Shown in pieces: positions 35,170 through 47,269 of a stretch of DNA of 64,000 nucleotides (within the stretch, counting starts at the first letter, position 1; each line of letters starts with the position of its first letter). The notes beneath the pieces were generated by a model. The model made no database searches. It was not told the DNA's origin and was given only the letters and a program-made list of their open reading frames with translations. The translations under genes were made by a program, and so were the position numbers. Origin of the DNA: Rhynchospora pubera (Eukaryota; Streptophyta; Magnoliopsida; Poales; Cyperaceae); assembly GCA_028095005.1 (NCBI GenBank), contig CM051459.1, forward strand, positions 130,241,657-130,305,656. Reading direction: 5' to 3'.

Positions 35170-37270
35170 TCATCGACTTATGACCAGGTTTCCCATGAGC
35201 CCACCACCAATTTCATAATGCTTGGCACTTGAAAACCCAATCTCTTTTGCTAGCTTCTCTAGCTCGTCTCCTGTATTGATTTATTCATCCAAGGACCAAA
35301 CATTATCAGCATTAACATTTTAAATGGTTCGAAATCACAGTAATATGGAATTATATTTCTACAAAGACAGAAATCCCAAGACCTGTTAAGAATTCTGAAA
35401 TGGATGATTTCAAGTATCTGTATTCTTCTGTAAAGCCATATGTACTTGCCCATGGAACGACTATATTGTCTATAGACCAATTCTATAACAAAAGAAAAAT
35501 AAATAAATAAAGCAAGTCAGGAAGAAATTGAAAATAGAATGCAACCTAATATTGAGAATATAACACATGTAAAATTTATAAGGAATTTCCTCAAAAGAGA
35601 ACAAATGTATTCTTGGAAAAGTAAGTTACAAATTGGAAGGGAAGAATTTCACCTGGAAAGAGGTTACAAGTAGAGATTTGCTCTTGTTAAAGTCTAGAAT
35701 AGATGCTCTCGAACCTGAATTAATGAAATATAACAATTGAGACAGTCAAAATAAAAAGTGTTGAAAAAAAATAATGGAACAAGGGAGGGGAAATGTTAAC
35801 CTGGCTTGAGAACACGATATATTTCTTGCAAGGCTTGCGGTTTGTCAGCCACATTACGCAGCCCATAGCCAATTGTTATAGCATCAAAATAGCAATCCTC
35901 AAACGGTAAACTAAGTGCATCACCTTCCATCCACCTGCAATGACACATTAAATATAAATCAATATATTGTTTACATAAATGGGTCGTCTTATCAACATTT
36001 GACATGTTCTCATATATGAAGCCAACAGCCAATGTACTCTGGTATTTTGCTAATAACATCAACTGTCTTTTTAGTGTAACGGAAAAGTATAACCTCCATC
36101 ATATTGACTGATTTATCACAATCGTAATACATTAATTAATTAATTAATTATTTTATTGACCTCAAATCTAGTCGACAGGATTAGATTATGATTAACCATG
36201 AAAAGTTCCAATCAAGTAAATCTAAAAGAAAACAAGAGGGTAAAATAGTTATTCTTGCGTGACTTAATGCCAACCTAGATAGTACTATCTGGTTTTCCAA
36301 ATAACCAAACATCTTGGTGATAATTTGCATGCCATAATATCAGCTTAATTGAAAAATCACAACATTTGTAGTCAAATATCGTGCGAATCAAGCCGTACAA
36401 GAAGAAAAGACTCACGTAATATTGTCATAACATGATTTCCAGTACATTTCGTGCTTAGCAGCAGCAGCTTTCAACTGCATCCTTGAGAAATCAACAGCTT
36501 TCACCTGGAACAAATAATAAATTGGATTAAAAAAAAAAGACACAATGCCTTTCAAACATATTAAAAGCTAATGAATTAAAAATAGCCTAACTCACCTCAC
36601 CTTCAATCCCAACCTTTTGGGATAGAAGAAATGCCAAATCACCACTGCCACAGCACAAATCTAAAACCTTGTCCCCTCTCTTTGCCCTGACATTACAAAT
36701 CATAAATTTTATTATTCTACCTCTTATACAAAATGAGTTTTAGTGTAATTGGAATAAAGATGTCTGCTTTGATCAAAATGATTTTTACGTCGGATTTAAT
36801 TTCATTAGAATTGTTTTTTTTTTCAGGATTTTGTTGGGTCTAATCATATGGAAATTCTAATCAAATGACATGAAATTCGTTCATTTTGACCAAAAAATTT
36901 GTAATGAAATGAGAACAGTACCGAGTCCAAGAGACGCACATTCTCTTCCAGATACGGTGCATTCCCAAGCTCAAGACATCGTTCAACTGTCTACCACCAA
37001 TTTTATGCAAGCAATTTAGAATTTACATCATTTTCTTTCTGACAAATTAATCAATTCAATTCTTCAATAAAATAGGAAAAGAGATGGTACATTATCGTAG
37101 ACAGGAGCAATCCGACTGAAGAGCTCCTGTCTCTCAGAGGCGGCGACGGCGCATTGGACTCCTCTCCTTGCTCGAGAGAAATGGAGAAGTACTGGAGGTG
37201 AGCAGCGACGAAAGGGAACTGGAGGAGAAGGGAAGGGAGAGGGAAGGGTAATCGGCATTGCCAATCTCAT
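35170..37270 (-). CDS. MENG: Plastid 2-phytyl-1,4-naphthoquinone methyltransferase (MenG/UbiE family), 8 exons, 273 aa
   Basis: Transfers a methyl group from S-adenosylmethionine to demethylphylloquinone, the last step of phylloquinone (vitamin K1) synthesis for photosystem I. Exons on the minus strand: 37270-37091, 36986-36922, 36686-36596, 36504-36416, 35934-35801, 35714-35653, 35482-35383, 35270-35170. All joints are GT-AG and sum to 274 codons. The first 45 or so residues are Pro/Ser/Arg-rich, as in a chloroplast transit peptide. SRIAPVYDN follows, then the SAM-binding motif VLDLCCGSGD (89-98), the WMEGDALSLPF and DAITIGYGLRN segment, YRVLKPG and the family C-terminus GGGLMGNLV. ATG 37270 is the first in frame; a second Met (residue 5) is possible. 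Nothing is broken. Confidence 0.94.
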
Positions 37271-37400
37271 CTCTACTCTCTCCCACCATTCAGAGAGAGA
37301 GAGAGAGAGGATTACGCTCTACATTATTTGATTGATTGTGCCTCACTTCAGAGGCCCATGCGAGTCCACTTCACTAGTTCACTTGGGCTTGATAGCAACG
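37271..37400 (-). promoter_or_regulatory. MenG 5'UTR and proximal promoter
   Basis: A GA/CT microsatellite (37292-37312) lies just upstream of the ATG, common in plant 5'UTRs. On the gene strand, ATGGGCC at 37353-37359 resembles the site II (TGGGCC/T) element frequent in nuclear genes for organelle proteins; an AGCCCAA lies further up at about 37383-37389. The role is inferred from motif only. Confidence 0.4.
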
Positions 37401-38300
37401 CCAACGCTATACAATTAGATACCATACATTTTTGCTGAGATTAATTGAACTTTCTAAATTAGGAACGATAGGTACCCGTATGGCTGGCCGCATTTTTTTT
37501 TTCAAATTATGACATATAATAAATTAAAAATCTTCTTCTGTTTCTTTGAAAAATTTATAGTCAGAGAGAAAATAGTGTAATTTGATTTGCTCTTGTAAAT
37601 TATTCTATTTCGTAATTTAACTTATATAACAAGAAGCCGGAGAACAGTTACCTGATAAATTCGGCGCCTGAATTTGATGGAAATAAAAATTATCTAAAGT
37701 ATAAACCAATCATTACTTGAACCTGAAAACATTCATTTTCAGATAAAACCACAAAATTAAGTTTTTCATAAAGAAAAGATTATAAAAAATACGAATATGT
37801 AGAACAAAAATAAATTGAATCTAGAATGATTCGCAAGTACATGATGCCTGAAAGTTTACGAAATAACCAATAAAATGCGATCTTTATTGGCACCTATTTA
37901 AAAATGATCTGAAATTCCACTAAAATCCGATCCAAATGAACACGACCCGCACAATTTTTCAAGTCTGCATAGCAAGCAGTTAAGCACATAACAGTGTTTA
38001 TACTTTTTATTCAGAATTCATTATTTATACTTTTATTTAGTATATCTTCAAAGTAAACTGCATGCAATCAAGAGACGCATCAATATAAGCACAGAAGTAA
38101 AAACTTCAAACCGTAAATTAACAAATACGCCAACAAGCAAATCTATAAATCAAAATTATAGTTTTCGCATACAAATCATAAAAATACCAAAAAGAAAGAA
38201 AATTTTCAACTAACAACCTTTGAATAAATCAGTTGTGATTAAATCATTGGTGGGGCCCTTGTCTCAAACACGTCTTATTTCCGAATCCACCATGCTTGGC
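37400..38300. other. Intergenic, no gene seen
   Basis: AT-rich, with no open frame of note and no repeat that I recognise. Confidence 0.5.
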
Positions 38301-39043
38301 GGGAGGTGCTTTGGACAACATGATTTTTACTTGGAGTAACATGACTTTTTTCTAAATGTCTAAATTACCCTTACTATCAATGTTAAAAATTCGTTGAGCC
38401 CCGGCTAGACCGACTAAATCTAGTCTGTCCTCTCCTCCCCTTTTTTATTAAAAATTAAAAATTGACTTCTGCTAATTTTTGAACTCAAAGTGTAAATTTG
38501 TCGACTCTCTCTGGGTAAAGGAATTTTAAAAATTACAATGCTCTTTAGAAAAATAGCTGTATATCACATTAACCTCGTCATTAGTTGCATAGGCTGAGAG
38601 GTTAAGGATGGTCTCGGATATGAAAGTAAAGCTTCAGGTGAACTTTTTATAGTTTCATTAAATATCAATTGTGCCATTATTTTTTACTTTTTATTCCTCT
38701 AAAAGATTGATTTTCAAATTAAAGTAAAGCTTAATAGAAAATACAATATTTCTTTCTTTAGGATTATGGGAGAAAATGCTCAGACTTCTCCCAACTGATG
38801 ATCATCTTTCATCATTGAATATGTACGGCACATTCTCGGTAACTTAATTATGCACCATTCAGGAGGTATAATATAATTAGCGGAAATTTAAAAGAAGAAA
38901 ATTACGGTTAAGAAAATAAAATAAAAGCACAGTGAAGAAATAATTTAGGTAACAAATCTTAATTGATAAAAAGGATAATTTAGACATTTCAAAAAAAGAT
39001 ATGTTGCTCCAAGCAAAAATCCCGTTGCCCAAAGCGCCTCCCC
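38301..39043. mobile_element. 743-bp TIR element, non-autonomous
   Basis: The left end GGGAGGTGCTTTGGACAAC and the complement of the right end GGGAGGCGCTTTGGGCAAC stay similar for about 75 bp, through AATGTCTAAATTA. There is no coding content. The flanks show no convincing target duplication, so the superfamily is unassigned. It lies about 320 bp from the 3' end of the PNPase gene. Confidence 0.65.
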
Positions 39044-39360
39044 TTTCATAATCATCTTACAGGAGAAATTTTCATTTGCCAAAAAGTAAACTTCAAAATA
39101 ATGCGCCGGATATTCTCTCTTTATTTTACAAAATTATAATCAAAGAATAGGGCAGGAATGGTCCTACAAGTTGGCCAACTTTGTTTCCAGTACACATGCA
39201 AACGTGCAAAAATACTTCTGCCAAAATTTCCTAACATGAAATGAACAAGGCTAGAGCTCATCTGCCAAATTTGTCTACTTTACTTTTCCCAACATTAGTC
39301 TACTAATTACAGTTGCTCCTCTTTAGTGTACAAAGGCTACAAACTTTATGATCTCATATA

Positions 39361-42300
39361 TTAGTCAACTGGTTTAAAAATAGGTATGCCTTTACTAGAG
39401 AAGGTCGAGAGAACCACATCTACTTCCTCACCGACCTCAAAATCTTTTCTTCCATCTTCCTGCAACATGATTAGTGCCAAAAACATGTTAATATAACAAA
39501 TGCAATACTTATGATTAATTTTATCGAGATGGTCAACAGATTGCTTTTGCACTATTTCTGGTTTCCCTATTTCAAAAGAATTATAAAAAGAATAAGAATG
39601 ATCATCTACCTTGTGCAACAGGTAGACATGATAATTATCAGAATGTAAATAAAGTGTTCCCGCAAAACTGATAAATTGTAAAATCTGATAACACAAGAAC
39701 ATTTAATATGTTATGAGCTCTTAAGAAATTGGGCTATATACCCTCCCTCTTAAGGTAAATTACATACCATCTTAACTTCAATCGTAATTAACTTTTCTAT
39801 TATGATACTTTGCTGCTTTATCAATAAAGAGACAAAAAATGGTAAATGCGAGAAAACTATGTGTCGTTCATCTTCAACAACCTATAATACATCTAAATAC
39901 TGAGAAGATCGACTTATTGCAGTTTGGGTCTCATTTTGCAATTTTCTCAACAAAATAATTGAACGAAAACGTTGTCTTTTTTATAATCTTACCTGAAATT
40001 TGTACATTCCACGTTCACCATCACTTAACTCAAGAACTAGACCATGAGCCCGTATCTGGTGCACCTTTGCAGTCATCACATCCCCTATTTTCATCTGACC
40101 TGAACTGACCTCATCCTTTGGCGCCTCATCAGCTGGATTCATGATCTGTGCTAGCTCTTCTGCTATGCCAACAGTACCTTTTGAAGTGTCCTTCTTATTG
40201 CCTTTACGCAAAGAGGTTCTGAGAGAAGATTTAGAAGTCTTGGGGGATTTTTTTTTGGCAGCCAGAAGCTTGTTGGCAAGACTGTCACATTCTTCCACAG
40301 CACGAACAACAAAAGGTGGTGTCAAGTTGCCAATTTCTTCCGAGGTTGTTGTTTCTTGTGGATGTTGAGAGGCAACATCAACAGAAGCCTTGCGGGATTT
40401 TCTCTTAACAGTGAGAAGCTTATTGGCAATACTGTCACATTCTTCAGCCGGGCGAATGATGACAGGTGGTGTCGAATTGCTGATTACATCTTCGGAAATT
40501 GTTGTTTCCTGTGGAGGTTGAGAGGCAACATGAACAGGACTATCCAGGAGGTTTTTCTTGGGCGTTGGTAACATTGCTTTAAGAGACAATTTTAAGTTGC
40601 CTCTCAAATCCTGACCTATACACATCAGCGAGAGCTGTTGTCCCACTGAGACGACATCTGATACTTTAGATACCTAACAAAAGATAGTTAAATCAAATAT
40701 TATAAATAGAAGTGAAAATATCAATAAAAAAGCTTCCAAAGAAAGTACAATAAATACAATGGGAAAGAGGCCAGTAAGCTCTCTAGTAAATTCACTATTG
40801 AATCAATTACCGGATTGTGAGAGAGCTCGGAAATATGGAGCAAGCCCTGCTGACCACCATTAAATTCGACAAATGCACCGTACTCTTTTATCGATGAAAC
40901 AACACCCTTGTACACCTTCCCAACTTCGATTTGGCGTCCAATGAGAAAGTCAATCTGTATAGGATTTAAAATGAAAAAGAAGGCATAGTGAAGCATAGAT
41001 CGCAGATGGGTGTACTTTGGTTTCATTAAGAAAAAAAGTATGCACACATCACCTTTTCAAGAGCTTTCTCCATGGTTGCTTGAGTTTTAGCAACTAAAGT
41101 AACTGTTCCGTCACTAACTGAAACTCGTGCACCTTCATAAAAAGGAGAATGTATAGCAGCAAGATAAAGTAAAACAATAGAAGAATAAACATTTGAACAA
41201 AATAAAAATTTTTATCGAGCAATGTATAGAATGCATAGTCCAAAATTAGAACCAAATGGAGGTGGTGAACGCGTTTACCTGCTTCTCGTTCAATCTTTTT
41301 CCTATTAATTATTAACTTCCTAAGAGAATCATTGCTGAACTTGAGAGTGGCTAAACGAGGGGCAGAACCATCATTCATGGCCCGGGCAGTGCTAATCTCT
41401 TGCTCCATTCTGTCAAGAATATGCTCTCGGCCTGTACGTGCAGGTTCCAGGCTCTCGCATATTATGTCAAGTGGAATCCCTGCTGGTTTTATGTCCAATT
41501 GAATTGCTGTTATCCCCTTTCTAGTTCCGGCTATTTTGAAATCCATGTCTCCTGAATGATCTTCCAGCCCCTTCATAAATAAAACATTTCAGAAATTTGA
41601 TAGGAACCAGCCAAAATCATCGTCTTTTAAGTTTATATACTTAAAAATAATATAAAACTTTTCTAAAACTTTGCATCTCAAACTAAATATTTTACTTAAA
41701 AAAGAACTTGCTAGACTTAAGGTCTATGTACACCAAAAGAAATAACATTACCCCCAAGGCCCCAAGCTTTCCATTTTAACTCATATAACCAACTTCCCAG
41801 TCATTTGATCTTGAAACAGAAGTTTCTACCACTATTATTTTACTTTTAGCTGAATTCAAACTTAGTATTGGGGCGATGATATCAAATTTTATCACACAAC
41901 CTCATGGCTTATTGCTGCATGCAAATACCTCAGGATTGCATTTTATAGCATAAAAAAATAAGTACTGATTTGTGAAATGAAAAACTATCGGGTGGATCTT
42001 GCCAAAAGGGAAAATAAAAAAAGGAATAACTCAGCTCTAATATATATACATATAACAAGTTTCTTAGTTTTTGTTACCAGGATATCAGTGAGTATACGAT
42101 AGTCGGTAATTTCCCCAGTTGCAGGGTCCACCTCACTGACAAGACCCACTGAAACACCAGCCACATGCTCTCGTACAGGTATGCCTGCATCCATTAGAGC
42201 CATACTTCCTACAGAGAAAAACATAATTATCAACAGCATGCCAGCACCCATTAAACAATATGATAATGGTAGCTTTAGATGTTGGAAGAAACAAGTAGGT

Positions 42301-45182
42301 AGTTATAGGTATTAATACCTCCACAAACAGTAGCCATAGATGTTGAACCATCAGATGCCATAACCTCAGAATTAATTCGCAGAGTATATGGGAAATCATC
42401 TTCTGGGGGTAACACTGCGAGTAATGCCTTCTCTGCCAATGTGCCTAACAAATTAAAATACCATATTATTAGTATACAATATACAGCAGTCATTAATTAT
42501 TATATAATAAAAAAGGCAGCATGAGTGCACATACCATGACCGACTTCTCTCCTGTTGAGACCACCACGTTTTGCCACTTCATTAATAGAGAAAGGTGGGA
42601 AACTATAGTGAAGCATGAACCGCTTTGTTGGTGGACCTACTATGTGATCCAGTCTTTGTGCATCACCTGGTGCCCCTAATGTCACTGTACATAACACCTA
42701 CAACAATGCGGAGTTGGGTATATGCAATTCAGCTCAAACACACAACAAAGAAATCTCTGCTATTAAATTAACAAAATAATAATATAATACCTGAGTGTCA
42801 CCACGTGAAAATAGTGAAGATCCATGCAGTATTGGGTATGTACCAGACTCACAATAGAGTGGCCTAACCTCATCAAGTTGCCTTCCGTCTACTCTTAGAC
42901 CTTTTTCAATAATTCTTCGACGAATGACCTGTGTATTATATTATATATATAATTAGTAGCGAGTACAAGATAAAAGATTATGATGATTAGCAATTGAATA
43001 TAATGAATCAGAAGCTCTGATAACAAACATACCTGCTTCCTTACAGTATCAATAGCCTTTGAAACATATTTCAAGCCATCCTCATCACCTTCTTCTTCAA
43101 GCTCAGCTTTTACTGTTTGTGCTATCTTTTCAAGAGCTTCTCCCCTCTCAAACTGCTCACAAGAAAGAAGCAGAGAATGCTAGCTGTAAGTATGCATACA
43201 GTAACCAAGGGATGGTAGGATTTATGCAGAGCCAAAAAAAAAGAAAAACAGAAAACAAACCTTGCCATAAGTTGGATCAGTGAAGACCTCCTCAATTGGG
43301 GATTCTGATAGAGACTTGATCTTTTCAAATGATTTATCAGATATTAATGATAGCCTGTATTCCCTCTTTCTTTTTCCAGCCTGTTCTGCTAATCTGATTT
43401 GCGGCTCAATGTACTTAACTGCCTGCTCAAAATATGAAAAGCAGCATACTTCTATAAGAAGGCAATGGGCAAAGGTCATGCCACAGAAAAAAAAAAAATT
43501 GAAAAAGAAAAGTAAGATTAGAAAAATGATAATAACCTCGGGATGAGCGAGCCTCAACCCAGCTTGAAGGTCTCTCTCAGTAATCTCACGGGCTTGCACA
43601 TCAATCATCAATGTCTTATCCTTGGTACATGCGTAGACCAAGTTCAGATCACTCAAACTCAACTCATCCATTGTTGGGTTAAACACAAACTTCCCATCTA
43701 TCCTTCCCACACGGATCACACCAATCGGTCCATTCCATGGAATATCCGACAGCATCAGAGCTGCTGAAGTGGCATTTGCGGCCATTACATCAGGATCATG
43801 CTTGCCATCTGATGAAAGTACATTTGCCGTCACCTAATGACAGTACAGAATCGTCGCAACACTTACAACCTATACTAGCTTTTAGATTTATTGAAAGGTA
43901 ATTTTACTATATTTGCAGACAACACAACAATTTTTTAAGTTATCAAATAACACCAAACCATTGAAAAAAAATCCCATATAACCAGCTCAAACAGACATAC
44001 CGATCCTAGGATTAATTCAGCTCTGTTTGGATTTAGGATGGTAATGTCTTGTTTAGATGAAGGGTTAAATTTGTTAAAACTTACAGCAGAATATTGCACA
44101 TCAGGTGCAAATACAAGAAACATCAACCGATATTTGCAGAAAACAACAATCAGCTGTAATTGCTAAAGAAAGAATATAAATATACTTGGAAACATAGTAT
44201 TTATTTATTTATTTTTTTTTGGAACATAGTATTTGTTTAAATGTTAGTGAGAAAGACCTGCACTTCATGGTAAAAACCGGGTGGGAAAAGAGGGCGAATG
44301 GGTCGGTCTATCAAGCGGCCACACAAAAGCTCACGCTCTTTTGGGGCACCTTCTCTCCTCATGTAGGTTGTTGGGATAACCCCTTGCGCAAATTGCTTTT
44401 CTTGATAATCAACCTTCACAGTTTTGAAATTTCCTTGAATCAGTCCAAAGTGGGAAGTAGCATGAGGTCAGAATAGAATGCTTGAAATCCAAATTTTAAT
44501 TGGATCATTTTCTATTTAAGGTACAGATTATAACAAAACTTACCAAAATTCCATTCAGCATTAAGCCGTTAAACAAAGTTTATCTGCATATCTAATAAAA
44601 GAGTTTTATGTACAACTAATGGAGAGCGAACTATTAAAATTTGGCACATTATTCAAAGCGTCAAGTAAAGTTTGAAACATTATATTGAGCTTGTCTAAAG
44701 ATCATATATCTAACAAATCTGTTTTCTACTTAAACCCTCTGCCATTTTTTTTTACCAGAAATATAACAAAATCAAATAAAGAGGAGAGCAGATACAGTGA
44801 GAGGAAGGAAATCACGAGCGCCTTCACCACTCTTAGCACAGGCAACAGTGGAGAGAACATGCGTGTCATCCATGGAGATCACAACTGCGCCATTTGCAAA
44901 CCGAGCAATCTTTCCAGTCTCAAACGAGATCGCACGAGACCCAATCTCGAACTCCTCTTTGTAAAGGTCCAAAATTTTCACCCCAGGTCGAGGTGACAAG
45001 TTCATCGAAGAAGAAGAAGGAGAATCGGATTCCACCTCTGAAGCGGATTCGGAGAGAGGAGCGGAGAGGCGCACGGGTGAGCTAGAGATGGATCGGAGAA
45101 GCGAGAGGCGGAGTGAGGAGAGCAAAGAGGGACCCGCCGCCATTAGAGGGTGTACGTTCTTTCTCAGGAGAGAGGTCGCCAT
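39361..45182 (-). CDS. PNP2: Mitochondrial polyribonucleotide nucleotidyltransferase (PNPase), 14 exons, 991 aa
   Basis: Phosphorolytic 3'-5' exoribonuclease that matures and degrades mitochondrial transcripts. Exons on the minus strand: 45182-44796, 44413-44258, 43833-43537, 43422-43261, 43152-43033, 42928-42791, 42697-42535, 42444-42319, 42208-42078, 41570-41279, 41132-41053, 40954-40811, 40673-39993, 39459-39361. All phases agree (992 codons with stop). The N-terminus is Arg/Ser/Leu-rich without acids (MATSLLRKNVHPLMAAGPSL), as in a mitochondrial presequence. RNase PH domain 1 carries RLIDRPIRPLFPPGF; the alpha-helical linker is around EQAGKRKREYRL; RNase PH domain 2 has LYCESGTYPILHGSSLFSRG and GDMDFKIAGTRKGITA. 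A KH segment is around 625-680, and an S1 domain (GKVYKGVVSSIKEYGAFVEF) at about 694-713. A long linker and a second S1-like C-terminus (GDVMTAKVHQIRAHGLVLEL) follow. The extra C-terminal domain favours the mitochondrial over the plastid paralogue. Confidence 0.94.
40236..40544 (-). repeat. In-frame tandem duplication in the PNPase C-terminal linker
   Basis: Within exon 13, a unit of about 50 codons occurs twice: residues about 776-828 and 829-878. Shared landmarks are VASQ.PQETT, SE, TPP, R..EECDS.ANKLL and K+S.K. The copies differ at many positions, so the duplication is not recent. It expands the Lys/Ser-rich linker between the S1 domain and the extra C-terminal S1-like domain. Confidence 0.8.
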
Positions 45183-45218
45183 GGATTGAGGCGTTGGTGC
45201 GAGTGAGAGGAGACTGTG

Positions 45219-45263
45219 GAGAGAAAGAGAGAGAGAGAGAGATTTAAGTTGGGTTTAGGGTTT
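45219..45263 (-). promoter_or_regulatory. PNPase leader microsatellite and telo-box
   Basis: A GA-type microsatellite (45223-45241) lies in the leader. Upstream, the gene strand reads AAACCCTAA (45263-45255), the telo-box found in plant genes for translation and RNA metabolism. It lies about 75 bp before the ATG. Confidence 0.5.
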
Positions 45264-45467
45264 AAGAGTTATACTTCACTACCAGTATCGGAGCGAATGG
45301 ATCCGGGTCAGACTGTGTAGTTCGAGTCGGAAGGACACTATGAGTCGGAACTCCGAACAGTGTCGGATCGTCTCCAATCGAGTGGAGACGTGGGATCAGG
45401 GGCTGTTGATTTTCAATCGGACGGTTGATACTCAATATTTCTACTGCTCACTTTGAGGTTTTAACAA

Positions 45468-45501
45468 CTAGATTGTTTGAATGTCGCGGCTTCGCCGCGA
45501 C
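45468..45501 (-). mobile_element. Helitron-like 3' terminus
   Basis: On the minus strand a GC-rich perfect hairpin, GTCGCGGCGAAGCCGCGAC (45501-45483), is followed after 11 bases by CTAG (45471-45468) and then a T. This is the standard 3' end of plant Helitrons (hairpin, then CTRR, inserting before T). The body would extend to higher coordinates. I did not find a matching 5' TC terminus, so the length is unknown. The end lies about 290 bp upstream of the PNPase start. Confidence 0.65.
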
Positions 45502-45674
45502 TATTTTTTGAAAATAGATTCTGTATATATTTATTGGTAATTTTTATTACTGTATTATTTAGAAGCTTTGTTTTGTATTGTTTTAGTGATTTATCAACAT
45601 CTGGTGGACCATGTCCAGAAGATAATCTAGCAATATTTTTTATCAATCATGTGATATAATATGTCATATATATT

Positions 45675-46088
45675 GAGAAAGTTTAATATGCACTATAGTG
45701 CATAGAATGTTCCATGCACCGCGGGCTTTTTCGAGGATATTTTTGTAAATTGATAAATCTAATTTAACTAATCTAATCTACATATTGAAATCTCATAGCA
45801 AACCAATTTTTACAATTTTTGAGATTTTATTACTATTTTTTCGAATTCTTTAAAACATGTCATTTTTGGAATATTGTAAATAGTATAACATTCCAAAAGT
45901 GGCATGTTTTAAAAAATTCAAAAAATATAGTAATAAAATCTCAAAAATTGTACAATTTAGTTTGCTATGAGATTTCAATATGTAGATTAGATTGGTTAAA
46001 TTAGATTTGTCAATTTATAAAAATATCTCTGAAAAAGTCCGTGCTGCATAGAACGTCCTATGCACTATAGTGCATATTAAACTTTCTC
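45675..46088. mobile_element. 414-bp foldback MITE with 10-bp target duplication
   Basis: The whole element is an inverted repeat with about 200-bp arms; it starts GAGAAAGTTTAATATGCAC and contains the palindrome TGCACTATAGTGCA in each arm. The flanks CATATATATT (45665-45674 and 46089-46098) are identical over 10 bp, close to the 9-10 bp made by Mutator-type transposases. There is no coding content. Confidence 0.85.
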
Positions 46089-46256
46089 CATATATATTAT
46101 GTAATTGTATCTTTTTAATTGTGGCGATTAGCCGTTATGAAGATGGGTACGAATTAGGTTTTATTCGTACTTGTATCCGTTAAATTAATGGAAAAAATTT
46201 CTTGCCCGTACCCATACCCGTTAGTTTAACGAAAATATAACTTTACTTATATGATT

Positions 46257-46560
46257 ATATCTGTCATATACATTACGGTACGAATTGAGTGAACGGGTAA
46301 ACGGATTTTATCGACAGTCTTAGGTTCATCTATTGTTAAAAATCTAAAAGAAAATAATTTAAAATGGATTATAAGTCAATGATTTATATGGCATGTTATT
46401 TTCCACTTATATCTGTCATATATAGTACAGTACGAATTGAGTGAACGGGTAAACGAATTTTATTGACAGTCTTAGGTTCATCTATTGTCTAAAATCTAAA
46501 AGAAAATAATTTTAAATGGATTATAAGTCAATGATTTATATGGCATGTTGTTTTCCACTT
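46257..46560. repeat. 152-bp tandem duplication
   Basis: 46257-46408 and 46409-46560 are two adjacent copies differing at only a few positions (for example CATTACGG versus AGTACAG-like changes). Noncoding, AT-rich, and contains GAATTGAGTGAACGGG once per unit. Confidence 0.8.
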
Positions 46561-47269
46561 CCGTCCGTCTTTTATTTACAAGTTTAATTAATTTAACAAA
46601 CAAAATTATACGAAGAGCATTTAACAAATTAACTAAGTATACAAGCTAGTAACAAAACAAAATCATTTTTATGTAAGAGTTTTACAATTCCATTCTATTG
46701 CAATTAAATGCATGTCGAATCAAATAACGATTGTCGTTTCATCCATCCGATAACCTCACCGGTACAACTCACTTCGTAACAATAATATCACAAAATGTTT
46801 ATGAAAAAAAATGAAAGGAAATTGCTTCGTTTGAATCACGTAAGAATAAAATTAGAATTAGTTATTCGTACTAAAAATTATTATTCCTAAACAATCAATA
46901 ATAATTTTTTTTTGATCTAGAGTGTTATTTTTAAGTTGTTTAACATCTGAATTAAGTTTGTATTTCTAGTGTGTTTGAACTATCTTTTTAATCCGGATTA
47001 AATAGTGGTTTCAACTATTTCTTAATCCACATTAAGAAGATGATTCAAACAGTCTAGGAATAAGAATTTATTTAAGACGTTGGACAGCATAAAAATAGCA
47101 CTACTCTATATCTCAAAAAAAGTTTTTTTGTTATCGTTTATAAATAATTTTTTCTTCGAGTAACTAATACTAATTATATTTTTACATGATTCAAACGGAG
47201 CTAAAGTAAATAAAAAAATATATATATAAACAAAACGGTGCATGTCTACCAGATTGTAAATCTTATTTA

